The notes: generated by a model not told the origin, from the sequence alone. 60,040 nt of DNA from Gilliamella apis (GCF_002142155.1 NZ_NASD01000017.1:1-60040); one strand, 5' to 3'; numbered from the stretch's first letter, positions 47,856 through 58,373 are shown. Numbers and translations: made by a program.

Positions 47856-47902
47856 CCTCACCCAAATCTAGCCAGGCAGTTTTAACGAATTAGCCAGTAA
47901 TA

Positions 47903-48358
47903 AGGTTTATCCCTATGTGTATAGGGAACACCCCCATATATTTTCGTGCAGTTCGATAACCGGCGGTTTATCCCTATGTGTATAGGGAACACTTTTTAGC
48001 CAAATGGTTATACCCCTCGGCTAACGGTTTATCCCTATGTGTATAGGGAACACTCATAGTATTATTAGAAACGTTTACCGTTTTCCGGTTTATCCCTATG
48101 TGTATAGGGAACACCGAATTAGACAAAACGGGGCATCTTGTATGCGCGGTTTATCCCTATGTGTATAGGGAACACTTCCAGCTAATACCTAGCACCCAAT
48201 CAAATGGCGGTTTATCCCTATGTGTATAGGGAACACTTGGTTGCTTCTTTTGTAAAAACGAATTCACCCGGTTTATCCCTATGTGTATAGGGAACACTTG
48301 AATTGATGGATTAAAATTAGAAAAAGAAGCGGTTTATCCCTATGTGTATAGGGAACAC
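47903..48358 (-). CRISPR. Type I-E CRISPR array, 8 repeats, 7 spacers
   Basis: Eight 29-bp repeats start at 47903, 47964, 48025, 48086, 48147, 48208, 48269 and 48330, an exact 61-bp period, so all seven spacers are 32 bp. On the minus strand the repeat begins GTGTTCCCTA and ends GGGATAAACCG, the layout of E. coli I-E repeats, with a palindromic CCCTA/TAGGG stem. The repeat at 47903 has a changed last base (CCT for CCG), which marks the old, leader-distal end; transcription is therefore minus-strand with the leader at 48359-48477. No two spacers are alike. The recent-end repeats are identical. Confidence 0.97.
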
Positions 48359-48477
48359 CCTAATTATAACCATTTGTTTTATAATTGAAATATAAGGGAG
48401 TAATTTTTTACCGATTTTTTCTGTATGAAATTCACTCAACTTATTGCAAGTTAAAATTATTAATATTTAACTTTAAA
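48359..48477 (-). promoter_or_regulatory. Putative CRISPR leader
   Basis: The 119-bp AT-rich stretch between the cas3 stop codon and the first repeat is at the leader end judged from repeat orientation and from the degenerate distal repeat. No terminator separates cas3 from the array, so the array may be read from the cas3 transcript. An IHF site or leader-anchoring motif was not identified by eye. Confidence 0.55.
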
Positions 48478-51186
48478 TTAATTTAGATAAAAGCCTAATT
48501 CCTTAGAATAAAAAGAAGGCTCTTTTTCTGGCTCAATTAACACAATAATGGCATTTGGTCTATGTATTTGTTGTCTCAATTTTTCTAGAGGCTGTTCGTC
48601 AAGTTGTGGGACGGCTTTTTTAACTCTAGCCCATTTAGATGCACTAATTGTAACATGGCTTTGTTCCCATGCGTATTCGTTACTACTACAGTAAGGAATA
48701 ACTTTTCCATCTTGTTGATATGCTAAATAAAGATCAATATTATCTTTTGATAAACGGGTTGAAACTTCAATTTCCTTATCCCATTCACCATTGAACTGTT
48801 CACGGCTATAGCATTTATTAAAATTCAATATAATACTTTTAGCTTGTGAACTTTGTCCTAATTGTTCTCCTAATGCTTTATAAAAAGCCTCTTGTAAACC
48901 TTTTGGTGGTTCAAGATCATGGCGATAAACAGCTTCTATAAGTAGTCTCGCCTCTTCAGGCATTGTTATTACACCTCTTTCACGTAAGATTCGTTGGGTA
49001 AACCATAAATAGGCATGATTAGCGTAAACATATTTAGTATTGCGAAATTCTGGATTATCTAGCCAATCTTCGCTTGGATCATCCTGCCATGTTGGCGCAA
49101 ATACGGTCAATATAGGTGGATTTCGCTCATCACGTGGTTGATTCTGGTGAGTGGCTGATTTGATATTTCCGTGTTTATCTCGCACATGTCGTTGTAAACG
49201 CCCTGCACGTTGAATCAATAGATCAATAGGTGCAATGTCACTAATCATTTCGTCAAAATCAAGATCTAATGATTGCTCAATGACTTGAGTCGCAATTATG
49301 ATTTTTGCCGAGCGAATGGTGTTATTTGAAGTTTTTCCCGCCCATTCGATAGTTTTTTGCTCGATAGCCAAACGATCACAATAAGCAAAACGACTATGAA
49401 ATAGCAAAATTTGCTTACTATCAAGATGCAAATTTTGTTTTATTTGTTGATATAAACTAATAGCATCAGCTACACTATTTTTTATCCAACAAATAATTTT
49501 TCCTTGCTCAATTGCACTCTTTATTTTTTCGATACCGGAATTGATATTATCAATCCAGTCGATCTTAACTTGTCGCTTTACTTCATCTCTTGTTTCTATT
49601 GCTTGTTCGACTAAGTTTTTTTGATTTAGTTGAGTAAATAAAGGAAAAGGTAAATCTGTATTAAGTGTTAAAGATGATGGTGTTGATGTTAATCCACTAT
49701 AGAAGGCGTTAAGCAATTTTTCGCGCAGAAAAAATGGTAAAGTCGCAGTAAGAATAATTGCACTGCCACCTTGCGATGCATGATAATGCAATAATGATTC
49801 TAATAGTTTTACCATATAACTATCATAAGCATGAACTTCGTCTAAAATAAGTAATTTATGACGCAACCCTAATAATCGCAACGATTGATGTTTAAACGGC
49901 ATTACAGCCATCAAAGCTTGATCCAACGTACCAACCCCAACTTCCGCCAGTAATGACTTTTTACGAGTATCGACAAACCACTCATTGCACTCGCTACTGG
50001 CTGAATTATCATTGTTAAGATATTTTTGCTGACTAATATTATCTAAATTAATTATTGTTTGAGTAAAATTTGGATTCATATAACTAGCGCCATGAGCTAG
50101 AACAAGTGATGGATGACTATCCGATTTATATAATTGGCCATATACCATTGATGTTCGTTGGTAGATAGCATTAGCCGTTGCTTGAGTGGGTAAGCCGATA
50201 TAAATACCTTGTGCTTTCCCGGCAGCCATTAATCGATGTGCCAAAATCATGGATGCTTCGGTTTTACCGGCACCGGTGACATCCTCCATAATAAATAATT
50301 CAGGTCCAATATTGGTTAATTGGCAGGATAGTGCTTGTTGCTGTAGTGGTGTCGGCTTTGCTATAAATGGAAACAGGTTTTTAATACCATTAAAAGGAGT
50401 AATCGAGGACCTTTTAGGTAAAGTTGCTACGGCTTTTTCAGCATTGGCGAGTGCATAGTTTGCCCAATACTCTGATAACTCCATTGATTTTGAACAAAAA
50501 GGGAAAAATTGCTCATTGGAACCTAACCAATCGCTAATAACTGTTATGGCTGCGATTAACCAGCTCAGTTTGCTGAGAATTTTGCGAAATTTTTTATCAA
50601 AAAAACTAGTGTGGTAGCCAGCTAACCGATTATCTACAATAAACAACTTATTAATTGCTTTAATATAATCTAAAGATGCATGTTTATCTTGTGAATTAAA
50701 TGCTAAGTTGCCTTTGGCATCTAAGATTGGCGGCTTGCCATGGTGGCCGGTCATGATTAATAACCAGATATTATATATTTGGTCAATATTATAATTGTAA
50801 TGTTCTAATTGGATTTCTGATTCTTGCATTAAATAATTCTTCCATAACCAGTGTCCAAGAGAATCATGTCGAGTTAAATAACTTTTGGCAGGATCTGGGG
50901 CGACGAGATTGGGATTATTGTGTTTGAATAATTGCTGAAATCCATTAGCGAATTTGCCAATATCATGCCAAGCTAGAAAATAGGCGAACCAAAGGGCTGC
51001 TGTTTCAGTCTCATCTGATGAAAAACCAATCTGTTCAAATAGCTCTGCAGAATTAAAATAATCGTTTTTTACTATATGATATCCACAAGCCGCAACATCT
51101 AAATTGTGGTAGGCTAAAAGGTGATAATTATCTGATTGATCGCCTTGTTGGCATTTTCCCCAATATTGATAGAATGATTCAAGCAT
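48478..51186 (-). CDS. cas3: CRISPR-associated nuclease/helicase Cas3 (type I-E)
   Basis: A 902-residue protein (E. coli Cas3 888) that looks complete. The HD nuclease domain has HNLDVAACG (about 27), LAWHDIGKF (71-79) and MTGHHG (145-150). The helicase has DVTGAGKTEAS (302-312), GLPTQATANA (331-340), LLILDEVHAYDSYM (445-458), ILTATLP, ATQVIEQSLDLDFD and IQRAGRLQRH. Cas3 degrades DNA unwound at Cascade R-loops. Here the Cascade genes that normally follow cas3 (cas8e to cas6e) and cas1-cas2 are missing: the array starts 119 bp after the stop codon, and yejA diverges on the other side. The gene is either dependent on Cascade encoded elsewhere or is a relic kept for another use. Confidence 0.95.
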   Translation of the reverse strand: MLESFYQYWGKCQQGDQSDNYHLLAYHNLDVAACGYHIVKNDYFNSAELFEQIGFSSDETETAALWFAYFLAWHDIGKFANGFQQLFKHNNPNLVAPDPAKSYLTRHDSLGHWLWKNYLMQESEIQLEHYNYNIDQIYNIWLLIMTGHHGKPPILDAKGNLAFNSQDKHASLDYIKAINKLFIVDNRLAGYHTSFFDKKFRKILSKLSWLIAAITVISDWLGSNEQFFPFCSKSMELSEYWANYALANAEKAVATLPKRSSITPFNGIKNLFPFIAKPTPLQQQALSCQLTNIGPELFIMEDVTGAGKTEASMILAHRLMAAGKAQGIYIGLPTQATANAIYQRTSMVYGQLYKSDSHPSLVLAHGASYMNPNFTQTIINLDNISQQKYLNNDNSASSECNEWFVDTRKKSLLAEVGVGTLDQALMAVMPFKHQSLRLLGLRHKLLILDEVHAYDSYMVKLLESLLHYHASQGGSAIILTATLPFFLREKLLNAFYSGLTSTPSSLTLNTDLPFPLFTQLNQKNLVEQAIETRDEVKRQVKIDWIDNINSGIEKIKSAIEQGKIICWIKNSVADAISLYQQIKQNLHLDSKQILLFHSRFAYCDRLAIEQKTIEWAGKTSNNTIRSAKIIIATQVIEQSLDLDFDEMISDIAPIDLLIQRAGRLQRHVRDKHGNIKSATHQNQPRDERNPPILTVFAPTWQDDPSEDWLDNPEFRNTKYVYANHAYLWFTQRILRERGVITMPEEARLLIEAVYRHDLEPPKGLQEAFYKALGEQLGQSSQAKSIILNFNKCYSREQFNGEWDKEIEVSTRLSKDNIDLYLAYQQDGKVIPYCSSNEYAWEQSHVTISASKWARVKKAVPQLDEQPLEKLRQQIHRPNAIIVLIEPEKEPSFYSKELGFYLN

Positions 51187-51596
51187 TAAAACGGATATCC
51201 TTATTTTAGATGATTAACTGGTTGGAATATTTAGCTAAATATCTTTAATGATTCTAAAATAATAAAAGAATATCGATTAAATTGCTAAATTTTTATACTA
51301 AAAAACCCCGTTCCTCAAAATTTTTTTATTATGAATCATGACGATTTATTCTTATCTAGTTAAAATTTGTTTTCTATAAAAGAATAAATCTTAAACAAAT
51401 ATTGATAACAATTAATGTTATAATCGCTGTTCATTATTAAGTTTATTAATAAGGTTTTGCTCATTCGCTGGAAGTTTGGCAAAATAGTTAACTTACTATG
51501 TTATTTAGCGTATTCTAAATCGTTTGAAATTTTTAATACTCAATAGGGTAAAATCTTATTTTGATAAATTGTTGATAAAACAGGAACTAAATTAGG
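51187..51596. other. Divergent intergenic region cas3/yejA
   Basis: These 410 bp have no supportable gene. They contain copy B of the short intergenic element (51282-51325) and must hold the promoters of cas3 and yejABEF. No trace of cas8e or other Cascade sequence is visible. Confidence 0.6.
51282..51325. repeat. Intergenic element, copy B
   Basis: Second copy of the element at 14174-14215, sharing TTGCTA, AAAAA-CCC and TCCTCAAAATTTTT in order. It ends 272 bp before yejA, against 276 bp before acnA for copy A. Confidence 0.4.
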
Positions 51597-53552
51597 ATGA
51601 TTAGTCAAAGAAAAAAAAATATCAAAAAGTTATTCATCTCAAGTTGTTTGAGTGGATTATTATTTTGTTCAATGACTGTCTATGCCGAAGAAGAACCAAA
51701 TGTCACTTTGCTGTCAGATACACCGGTAGAAGCTAACCCATCAACTGAGACCATTGAATCCCAGCCGATTGACAGCATTGAACCGAATCAACCAACCGAG
51801 CATATTTACCATAAAACCATTTTTTCGTTATTGGGTGATCCTAAATATCCTGAAAATTTTGACCATCTAGAATATGTGAATCCCAATGCCCCTAAAGGTG
51901 GGATTATCAAACTACATGAAATAGGTAACTTTGATAATTTTAACCGTTATGCTAGTCGTGGCGCACCTGAACATTATTCTGGTGAGTTATACGATTCTCT
52001 GTTTACCTCAACAGCCGATGATATTTCCAGCTTTTATCCACTGATAGCAACTTCAATTACTTATTCTGATAGTTATCGTTGGGCAGAAGTCTCGATTAAT
52101 CCTAATGCACGTTTTCAGGATGGTAAGCCAATAACCGCATATGACGTGGAATTTACTTTTCATAAATTTATGACCGAAGGTGTTTCACAATATCGAGTTT
52201 ATAACAAAGGGGTAAATGTTAAAGTTATAGATGATTATCGAGTCCGTGTTGAATTACCAGAAAGCGATCGTGAAAAATTACTTTCTTTTGTTGGTAGTAT
52301 GCATGTTTTACCTAAACATTTTTGGCAAGATCGTAATTTTTCTGAACCGTTAAGCACCCCTCCTGTTGGCAGCGGTCCTTATTATATTAGTGATTATAAA
52401 ATGGGACAGTACGTGGTTTATAAGCGTAATCCTGACTATTGGGCAAAAGATTTACCTGTTAATAAAGGTTTAGATAATTTTGATGAAAAGCGTATTGATT
52501 ATTATATAGATGATAGTATTGCTCTAGAGGCATTTAAAGCTGGGGAATACGATTTTCGAGGTGAAGGGCAACCCAAAAACTGGTTTACTCAATATCAAGG
52601 AAAATACTTTGATTCAAAAGATATCATAAAGCAAGAAAAAAACGTCGAAACTGCAGTAGATACTAGATGGTTAGCGTTTAATTTGCAGAAAGATCTTTTT
52701 AAAGATGTTAAAGTTCGCCAAGCAATAACTTTAGCTTTTGATTTTGAATGGCTTAATCACGCCTTTTATTATGATAGTTATAAAAGACCGTTTAGCTTTT
52801 TTGAAAATACCATTTATGCTGCAAAAGGTAAACCTAGTGAACAAGAACTTAAATGGTTAACACCATATAAGGATATTATTCCCGAGCAAGCCTTTGATGA
52901 TGCCTATACTATTGCGAAAAGTGATGGACACGGTTTTAACCGCAATAACTTATTAACCGCCGCTAAATTGTTAGAAGACGCGGGTTGGATTATTAAAGAT
53001 GGTAAGTTAATTAATGCTAAAACTGAGCAACCTTTTGAATTCGAGCTATTAACTTATACGGGTGCGGACGTCAAATATGCAATTCCATTTCAGCAAAATT
53101 TAGTCCGTTTAGGGATTACAATGAAAATAACTTCATTAGATTATGCCCAATTGACGCGCAGAATGCGTGAACGTGATTATGACATGATGCCACGTAATTA
53201 TAGTGCAATAGACTATCCATCTTCAGGTTTAGTACTTTTTTGGGGAAGTGAATATTTAAACTCTACATATAATGGTTCCGGCTTACATAATCAGGCAATT
53301 GATTCGATTATTGCTGAAATAATTAAAAATGTAGGTAATCAAAGTGAGTTAATTTCACTGGGGCGAGCGCTTGATCGTATTTTAACTCAAGAATATCCGA
53401 TGATTCCAATGTGGTATAACAGCAAAACTTATTATGCATATTGGAACAAGTTTGGGCAACCAGCCATACAGCCAGCTTATGGAATAGGTATTGGTAGCTG
53501 GTGGTATGATGCAGACAAAGCAGCTAGTTTGACAAAGAATAGAGTACACTAA
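51597..53552 (+). CDS. yejA: Peptide ABC transporter substrate-binding protein YejA
   Basis: A 651-residue periplasmic binding protein (E. coli YejA 604). A signal peptide (ending near VYAEE) is followed by an unusual acidic, Pro/Thr/Glu-rich stretch (about 30-63) absent from E. coli, then the SBP family 5 core: [15 protein letters not shown] (about 84-98), [28 protein letters not shown], and [16 protein letters not shown] near the end. Yej imports oligopeptides, including microcin C-type peptides in E. coli. GGATG overlaps the start. It is the first gene of yejABEF. Confidence 0.93.
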   Translation: MISQRKKNIKKLFISSCLSGLLFCSMTVYAEEEPNVTLLSDTPVEANPSTETIESQPIDSIEPNQPTEHIYHKTIFSLLGDPKYPENFDHLEYVNPNAPKGGIIKLHEIGNFDNFNRYASRGAPEHYSGELYDSLFTSTADDISSFYPLIATSITYSDSYRWAEVSINPNARFQDGKPITAYDVEFTFHKFMTEGVSQYRVYNKGVNVKVIDDYRVRVELPESDREKLLSFVGSMHVLPKHFWQDRNFSEPLSTPPVGSGPYYISDYKMGQYVVYKRNPDYWAKDLPVNKGLDNFDEKRIDYYIDDSIALEAFKAGEYDFRGEGQPKNWFTQYQGKYFDSKDIIKQEKNVETAVDTRWLAFNLQKDLFKDVKVRQAITLAFDFEWLNHAFYYDSYKRPFSFFENTIYAAKGKPSEQELKWLTPYKDIIPEQAFDDAYTIAKSDGHGFNRNNLLTAAKLLEDAGWIIKDGKLINAKTEQPFEFELLTYTGADVKYAIPFQQNLVRLGITMKITSLDYAQLTRRMRERDYDMMPRNYSAIDYPSSGLVLFWGSEYLNSTYNGSGLHNQAIDSIIAEIIKNVGNQSELISLGRALDRILTQEYPMIPMWYNSKTYYAYWNKFGQPAIQPAYGIGIGSWWYDADKAASLTKNRVH

Positions 53553-53553
53553 T

Positions 53554-54642
53554 ATGTTGAATTATTTTATCCGTCGATTATTGCTAATTATACCAACCTT
53601 ATTAATCATTTTGACTATCAACTTTTTTATTGTGCAAATTGCACCGGGTGGCCCCGTCGATCAAGCTTTAGCTATGATAGAGAATGGCCCTCAAGCAGGG
53701 CAAGTATTGCTGCCTGGCAGTGAAAATAGCCCTGCTAAGTTGACCGAACCAAAAAATAAATCAAATTATCGTGGTGCTCGTGGTTTAGATCCAGAAATTG
53801 TGGCAATGATTGAAAAACAGTATGGTTTTGATAAACCGATTTGGGAACGCTATATCAATACGTTGCGACAATATATTCAATTTGATTTTGGTAACAGTTT
53901 TTTTAAAAGTGAATCAGTATTAAGTTTAATTGCCAAAAGTTTACCTGTTTCTATTTCATTGGGATTATGGAGTACATTAATCATTTATTTAATCTCAATC
54001 CCATTAGGAATTCGTAAAGCGGTTAAAGATGGTTCAAGATTTGATTTTTGGTCAAGTACGTTAATTATCATTGGTTATGCAATACCCGCTTTTTTATTAG
54101 CCGTATTATTAATTGTTTTGTTCGCAGGTGGCAGTTATTGGGATATTTTCCCGCTACGCGGATTGATTTCTAATAATTTTGAACAATTAGATTTTTGGGG
54201 CAAAGTAAAAGATTATGCGTGGCATATTTGCTTACCGACTATTGCTATGGTAGTAAGTGGTTTTGCCACACTAACCATGTTAACCAAAAACTCATTCTTA
54301 GATGAGATTCGTAAACAATATGTTGTTACTGCCAGAGCGAAAGGGTTAAGTGAAAGGCAAATTCTGTATAAGCATGTTTTTCGTAATGCAACCTTGCTTA
54401 TTGTATCGGGTTTTCCTGCGGCATTTGTTGGCATTTTATTTACCGGTTCCGTATTGATTGAAGCTATTTTTTCGCTTAATGGATTGGGTCTTCTCGGTTA
54501 TGAAGCAATTATTCAGCGCGATTACCCGGTTATTTTTGGTTCATTGTATATATTTACATTGATTGGGCTTATTACCAAACTCTTATCAGATTTATCTTAT
54601 ATGATAATCGATCCACGTATTGACTTTGAGGCTCGCAACTGA
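53554..54642 (+). CDS. yejB: Peptide ABC transporter permease YejB
   Basis: A 362-residue permease with six helices (E. coli 364). [17 protein letters not shown] at the start, the Yej-specific long periplasmic loop with [21 protein letters not shown] (trimmed to [15 protein letters not shown]), and the EAA-type coupling motif [20 protein letters not shown] (about 264-283). It begins 1 bp after the yejA stop codon and overlaps yejE (ATGA). Confidence 0.95.
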   Translation: MLNYFIRRLLLIIPTLLIILTINFFIVQIAPGGPVDQALAMIENGPQAGQVLLPGSENSPAKLTEPKNKSNYRGARGLDPEIVAMIEKQYGFDKPIWERYINTLRQYIQFDFGNSFFKSESVLSLIAKSLPVSISLGLWSTLIIYLISIPLGIRKAVKDGSRFDFWSSTLIIIGYAIPAFLLAVLLIVLFAGGSYWDIFPLRGLISNNFEQLDFWGKVKDYAWHICLPTIAMVVSGFATLTMLTKNSFLDEIRKQYVVTARAKGLSERQILYKHVFRNATLLIVSGFPAAFVGILFTGSVLIEAIFSLNGLGLLGYEAIIQRDYPVIFGSLYIFTLIGLITKLLSDLSYMIIDPRIDFEARN

Positions 54643-55673
54643 TGACTACGCACTATTCAATTAATCAGCTACGTTGGCAACGATTTAAACGCAATCGACG
54701 TGGGTATTATTCATTATGGTTATTTTCAATATTATTTATAATCAGCCTATTTTCTGATTTTATATTTAATGATCGACCGATATTTATCAAGTATCAAAAT
54801 AACTATTATTCGCCCATATTCCATTTTTATCCGGAAACCGAATTTGGTGGGCAATTTAAAACACAAACTAATTATTTAGATCCAGCGGTACAAAATAAGA
54901 TCGAGTCTGATGGTTGGATACTTTGGCCTCCATTTCGTTATACTCATAATACTGTGATTCATGACACAACCAGCACGTTTCCTACACCACCATCAAAAAA
55001 CCATCTGCTTGGCACCACCGACGCTGGATTTGATGTTTTAGCAAACATTGCCTATGGTTTTAGAGTTTCAATGTTTTTTGCCTTGTTTCTTACCTTTTTC
55101 ACCTCCATTATCGGCGTGCTAATTGGCGCAATTCAAGGTTATTATGGCGGAAAAGTTGATCTATTAGGACAACGATTTATTGAGATTTGGAGTGGTTTAC
55201 CTGAACTATTTGTGATAATTCTGCTTGCCAGTATCTTACCGCTTAATTTTTGGTGGTTATTAGGTATTACGGTGTTATTTGGCTGGATGGCATTGGTCGG
55301 TGTTGTTCGAGCAGAATTCTTCCGAACCCGTAACTTCGATTATATTCGAGCTGCTAAAGCTATGGGAGTAAGCGATAGTAAAATTATGTTACGTCATATG
55401 CTACCAAATGCGATGGTGGCAACATTAACATTTTTACCATTTATTCTTTGTGGTTCAATTTCAACACTAACGGCACTTGATTTTCTTGGCTTTGGTTTAC
55501 CAATTGATTCACCATCTTTAGGGCGATTATTACTCCAAGGCAAAAATAATTTGCAAGCGCCTTGGTTAGGAATTAGTTCTTTTTTAGTTATTTCCATCTT
55601 ATTGTCACTGTTAATATTTATTGGTGAAGCAATTAGAGATGCATTCGATCCAAACAAAGGAGTATATAAATGA
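54642..55673 (+). CDS. yejE: Peptide ABC transporter permease YejE
   Basis: A 343-residue permease (E. coli 341). LRWQRFKRNRRGYYSLWLF (about 10-28), the periplasmic HLLGTTDAGFDVLANIAYG (about 120-138), the EAA motif RAAKAMGVSDSKIMLRHMLP (about 232-251) and LDFLGFGLPIDSPSLGRLL are typical. It pairs with YejB to form the channel. The start and stop codons overlap yejB and yejF. Confidence 0.95.
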   Translation: MTTHYSINQLRWQRFKRNRRGYYSLWLFSILFIISLFSDFIFNDRPIFIKYQNNYYSPIFHFYPETEFGGQFKTQTNYLDPAVQNKIESDGWILWPPFRYTHNTVIHDTTSTFPTPPSKNHLLGTTDAGFDVLANIAYGFRVSMFFALFLTFFTSIIGVLIGAIQGYYGGKVDLLGQRFIEIWSGLPELFVIILLASILPLNFWWLLGITVLFGWMALVGVVRAEFFRTRNFDYIRAAKAMGVSDSKIMLRHMLPNAMVATLTFLPFILCGSISTLTALDFLGFGLPIDSPSLGRLLLQGKNNLQAPWLGISSFLVISILLSLLIFIGEAIRDAFDPNKGVYK

Positions 55674-57439
55674 GTTCTCCTTTATTATCTATCATTGATT
55701 TAAGTATTGCCTTTAAAACTGGCCAGCATTCACAAAATCAAGTTGTTGACGCTATTAGTTTTGATATTAATGAACAAGAAACAGTGGCATTAGTCGGTGA
55801 GTCAGGCTCTGGTAAAAGTGTAACAGCACTGTCAATATTAAGGCTGTTATCAAAAGAGCGAGTGATTTATCCTTCAGGAGATATTATTTTCGAAGATAAA
55901 TCATTATTACATGCCTCTGAAAAAGAATTGCGTAAAATTCGCGGTAATGAAATTAGTATGATATTTCAAGAGCCAATGGTATCACTTAATCCATTGCATA
56001 CCGTTGAAAAACAACTTTATGAAGTCTTATCTTTACATAGAGGTATGCGACGTAATGAGGCTCGAAGTGAAATCTTACAATATCTCGATCGGGTTGGCAT
56101 TAAAGATCCTAAAAGCAAACTGGCTTCTTATCCTCATCAGTTATCTGGTGGTGAAAGGCAACGTGTAATGATTGCCATGGCTATTTTAACTCATCCAAAA
56201 TTATTAATTGCTGATGAACCAACTACTGCTTTAGATGTTTCTGTTCAAGGACAAATTATTGAACTACTCAAAGAGCTCAAAAAAGAGCTTAATATGAGCA
56301 TGTTATTTATTTCACATAATTTGGGCATAGTAAAAAAATTGGCAGATAAAGTAGCGGTAATGCAGGATGGCCAAATTGTTGAATTCAATAATAAACAACG
56401 TATCTTTTTGCGTCCACAGCATGAATATACTCAAACATTATTAAATTCTCAGCCTAGTGGTGAACCGGTTCCTTTACCTGATACTCCCGGTATATTGCTG
56501 AATGTGAATCATCTTAATGTTGAGGTCGTCACTCAAAAACGATTATTTAGCAGCAAAAAGAAAAAAATTGTTGATAATATAGGTTTTGCGGTACACCAAG
56601 GTGAGACAGTTGGTATTGTTGGGGAGTCAGGCTCAGGTAAAAGTACCACCGCACTGGCTATTTTACGTTTAATCAAATCAAAAGGTGATATCCTATTTGA
56701 TAGCCATCCTATCCAGAATTTATCTGGTAAGAAGTTATTACCATTCCGTAGCCGAATTCAGGTTGTATTTCAAGATCCCTTTTCATCACTTAATCCGCGC
56801 TTTAATGTTGAGCAAATTATCAGTGAAGGTCTAATGACACATAAAAAATTGACTAAAGCTGAGCGAGAACAAGCGGTAATTGATATTATGCTAGAGGTTG
56901 GTTTGGACCCTGAAATGCGTTTTCGTTATCCAAATGAGTTTTCTGGTGGACAACGGCAAAGAATAGCGATTGCTAGAGCTTTAATATTGCAACCGGAACT
57001 ATTAATTTTAGATGAGCCAACGTCATCTTTAGATCATACAATTCAAAAGCAGATAATTAATTTACTTAAATCATTGCAAGAGAAACATCATCTTAGCTAT
57101 CTGTTTATTAGCCATGATCTTGCCTTAGTCTATTCAATATGTCATCAGATTGTAGTTATGAAAGACGGTAAAATTGTTGAACAAGGTTCACGAGAAAAAG
57201 TGTTTTATACGCCGGAATCTGAGTACACCAAAGTTTTACTATCATTTTTAGATAAACCACCGAGAAAAGCGACTAAAACGTTAATTCATGCGGATATTAT
57301 CGAAAAAACTCAAAAAGCAGAATCATCTGAAAATGTAGAAAAAGATGAACAGTCTGATGAAAAACAACAAGCTCAGCAAGAGCATAAACAAGAACAAAAG
57401 GTTAATTGGGAAGACGCATTATTAATGCGAAAAAAATAA
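55670..57439 (+). CDS. yejF: Peptide ABC transporter double ATPase YejF
   Basis: A 589-residue protein with two complete ABC ATPase domains. First: GESGSGKSVTA (about 44-54), LSGGERQRVMIA, LLIADEPTTALDV. Second: GESGSGKSTTA (about 322-332), [26 protein letters not shown]. It is about 60 residues longer than E. coli YejF (529) because of a Lys/Glu/Gln-rich tail (about 540-589) ending in VNWEDALLMRKK. The start overlaps the yejE stop codon (ATGA). A hairpin follows the gene. Confidence 0.95.
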   Translation: MSSPLLSIIDLSIAFKTGQHSQNQVVDAISFDINEQETVALVGESGSGKSVTALSILRLLSKERVIYPSGDIIFEDKSLLHASEKELRKIRGNEISMIFQEPMVSLNPLHTVEKQLYEVLSLHRGMRRNEARSEILQYLDRVGIKDPKSKLASYPHQLSGGERQRVMIAMAILTHPKLLIADEPTTALDVSVQGQIIELLKELKKELNMSMLFISHNLGIVKKLADKVAVMQDGQIVEFNNKQRIFLRPQHEYTQTLLNSQPSGEPVPLPDTPGILLNVNHLNVEVVTQKRLFSSKKKKIVDNIGFAVHQGETVGIVGESGSGKSTTALAILRLIKSKGDILFDSHPIQNLSGKKLLPFRSRIQVVFQDPFSSLNPRFNVEQIISEGLMTHKKLTKAEREQAVIDIMLEVGLDPEMRFRYPNEFSGGQRQRIAIARALILQPELLILDEPTSSLDHTIQKQIINLLKSLQEKHHLSYLFISHDLALVYSICHQIVVMKDGKIVEQGSREKVFYTPESEYTKVLLSFLDKPPRKATKTLIHADIIEKTQKAESSENVEKDEQSDEKQQAQQEHKQEQKVNWEDALLMRKK

Positions 57440-57451
57440 ATGTACAACTTT

Positions 57452-57471
57452 GTGGCTTAGCTATAAGCCAC
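57452..57471 (+). terminator. Hairpin after yejF
   Basis: GTGGCTTA pairs perfectly with TAAGCCAC around GCTA, 13 bp past the stop codon. There is no T run, so it may be a weak terminator or an mRNA end-stabiliser. Confidence 0.5.
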
Positions 57472-57512
57472 TATTAAATATTTAGTTTAGTAAACGAGTT
57501 AACAGGTTCATT

Positions 57513-58373
57513 ATGCAAAAAAATATATTCCGTTTTTTAACCGCTTCATGTTTATCATTTATCTCAATAAATGCAATGGCATTGACGTGTTCAGATAATC
57601 CCGAACAAAATAAAGTTGAGGCAAATAACTATATTTTTAAAATATTAGACTTTATTGATTCAACAGCTAAAGGGATTAAGCAAGAAGTGAGAACTTCAAC
57701 CATTACATCAGATACTGGTACGATACGTTCAATTGTCAAACATAGTTTAAATTATGATCCAAATGGTTTGATTACAGAAAGTCATTACGATCTTTATTCC
57801 GGTGACAATGAAAAACTCTATTCTGAACATCTACAAAAAAACCAATCTGGCTGGCAAAATGTGATTGAGGATATTGAGGATAAAACAAGGAGCACTACTC
57901 AGTTCAAAATCGATACACAAGGTAGAGTTATTGCTTCTGAACAGATAAAACAAGCGCCCGATTTTACCTTTATTGAGAATGATAGTTATCAATTTGATAA
58001 TAACAATTGTTTAATTAATAAAAATGTGCAATGGCAGCTAAAAGAGTTGGATGCTAATGGTCAAGTAGTAGGAACAGTGCAAAAAGGTGCTTCGATTTAT
58101 GCGTTTGGTTATCAAAATCGCCATCTAGCAAAGGTATCGGCGCAATATAGTAATAAAACTAAAAATGAAAGCGATTTTTCTTACCAATATGATGATAAAA
58201 ATCGATTAAATGCAATCCAATCGACTTATTCAATAGTTGGAAAAAATACAACTCATTACATGACTGAATTTTTAACTTTTAATGAGAAAAATGATTGGTT
58301 GAGTGCAACACAATCAAAACAAAATAGGAAAAACAAACAAACTAATATCGTTCGGCAGATTACTTATTATTAA
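57513..58373 (+). CDS. Secreted protein of unknown function
   Basis: A 286-residue protein with a signal peptide (MQKNIFRFLTASCLSFISIN, cleavage near AMA-L). The mature part is beta-rich with repeated Y-YD/F-FD patterns (LNYDPNGLITES, YQFDNNNCLINK, YQYDDKNRLNAI, LTFNEKNDWLSA), reminiscent of YD-type repeats and loosely of the enterobacterial YnfC family, including the final ITYY. I do not assign it to either. It stands alone between yejF and frdD. Confidence 0.65.
   Translation: MQKNIFRFLTASCLSFISINAMALTCSDNPEQNKVEANNYIFKILDFIDSTAKGIKQEVRTSTITSDTGTIRSIVKHSLNYDPNGLITESHYDLYSGDNEKLYSEHLQKNQSGWQNVIEDIEDKTRSTTQFKIDTQGRVIASEQIKQAPDFTFIENDSYQFDNNNCLINKNVQWQLKELDANGQVVGTVQKGASIYAFGYQNRHLAKVSAQYSNKTKNESDFSYQYDDKNRLNAIQSTYSIVGKNTTHYMTEFLTFNEKNDWLSATQSKQNRKNKQTNIVRQITYY

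Noticed and set aside
46070-47900. Possible attachment-site duplication of the tRNA-Ala 3' end bordering the accessory genes.
   Set aside because: I found no second copy of the tRNA 3' end downstream, and no integrase is encoded.
47993-48024. The second spacer from the distal end contains CAAATGGTTATA, which also occurs, inverted, in the leader at about 48367.
   Set aside because: Twelve AT-rich bases are too few to claim self-targeting or a functional pairing.
48363-48368. A TATAAT on the minus strand five bases before the first CRISPR repeat.
   Set aside because: Transcription from it would start inside the first repeat, so it is unlikely to be the array promoter.
48478-51186. Cas3 as a type I-F Cas2-3 fusion.
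   Set aside because: The N-terminus is an HD domain with no Cas2 part, and the repeat is of the I-E kind.
57513-58373. Assignment of the secreted protein to the YnfC or YD-repeat families.
   Set aside because: Only a few short patterns and the last residues agree; this is too weak to name.
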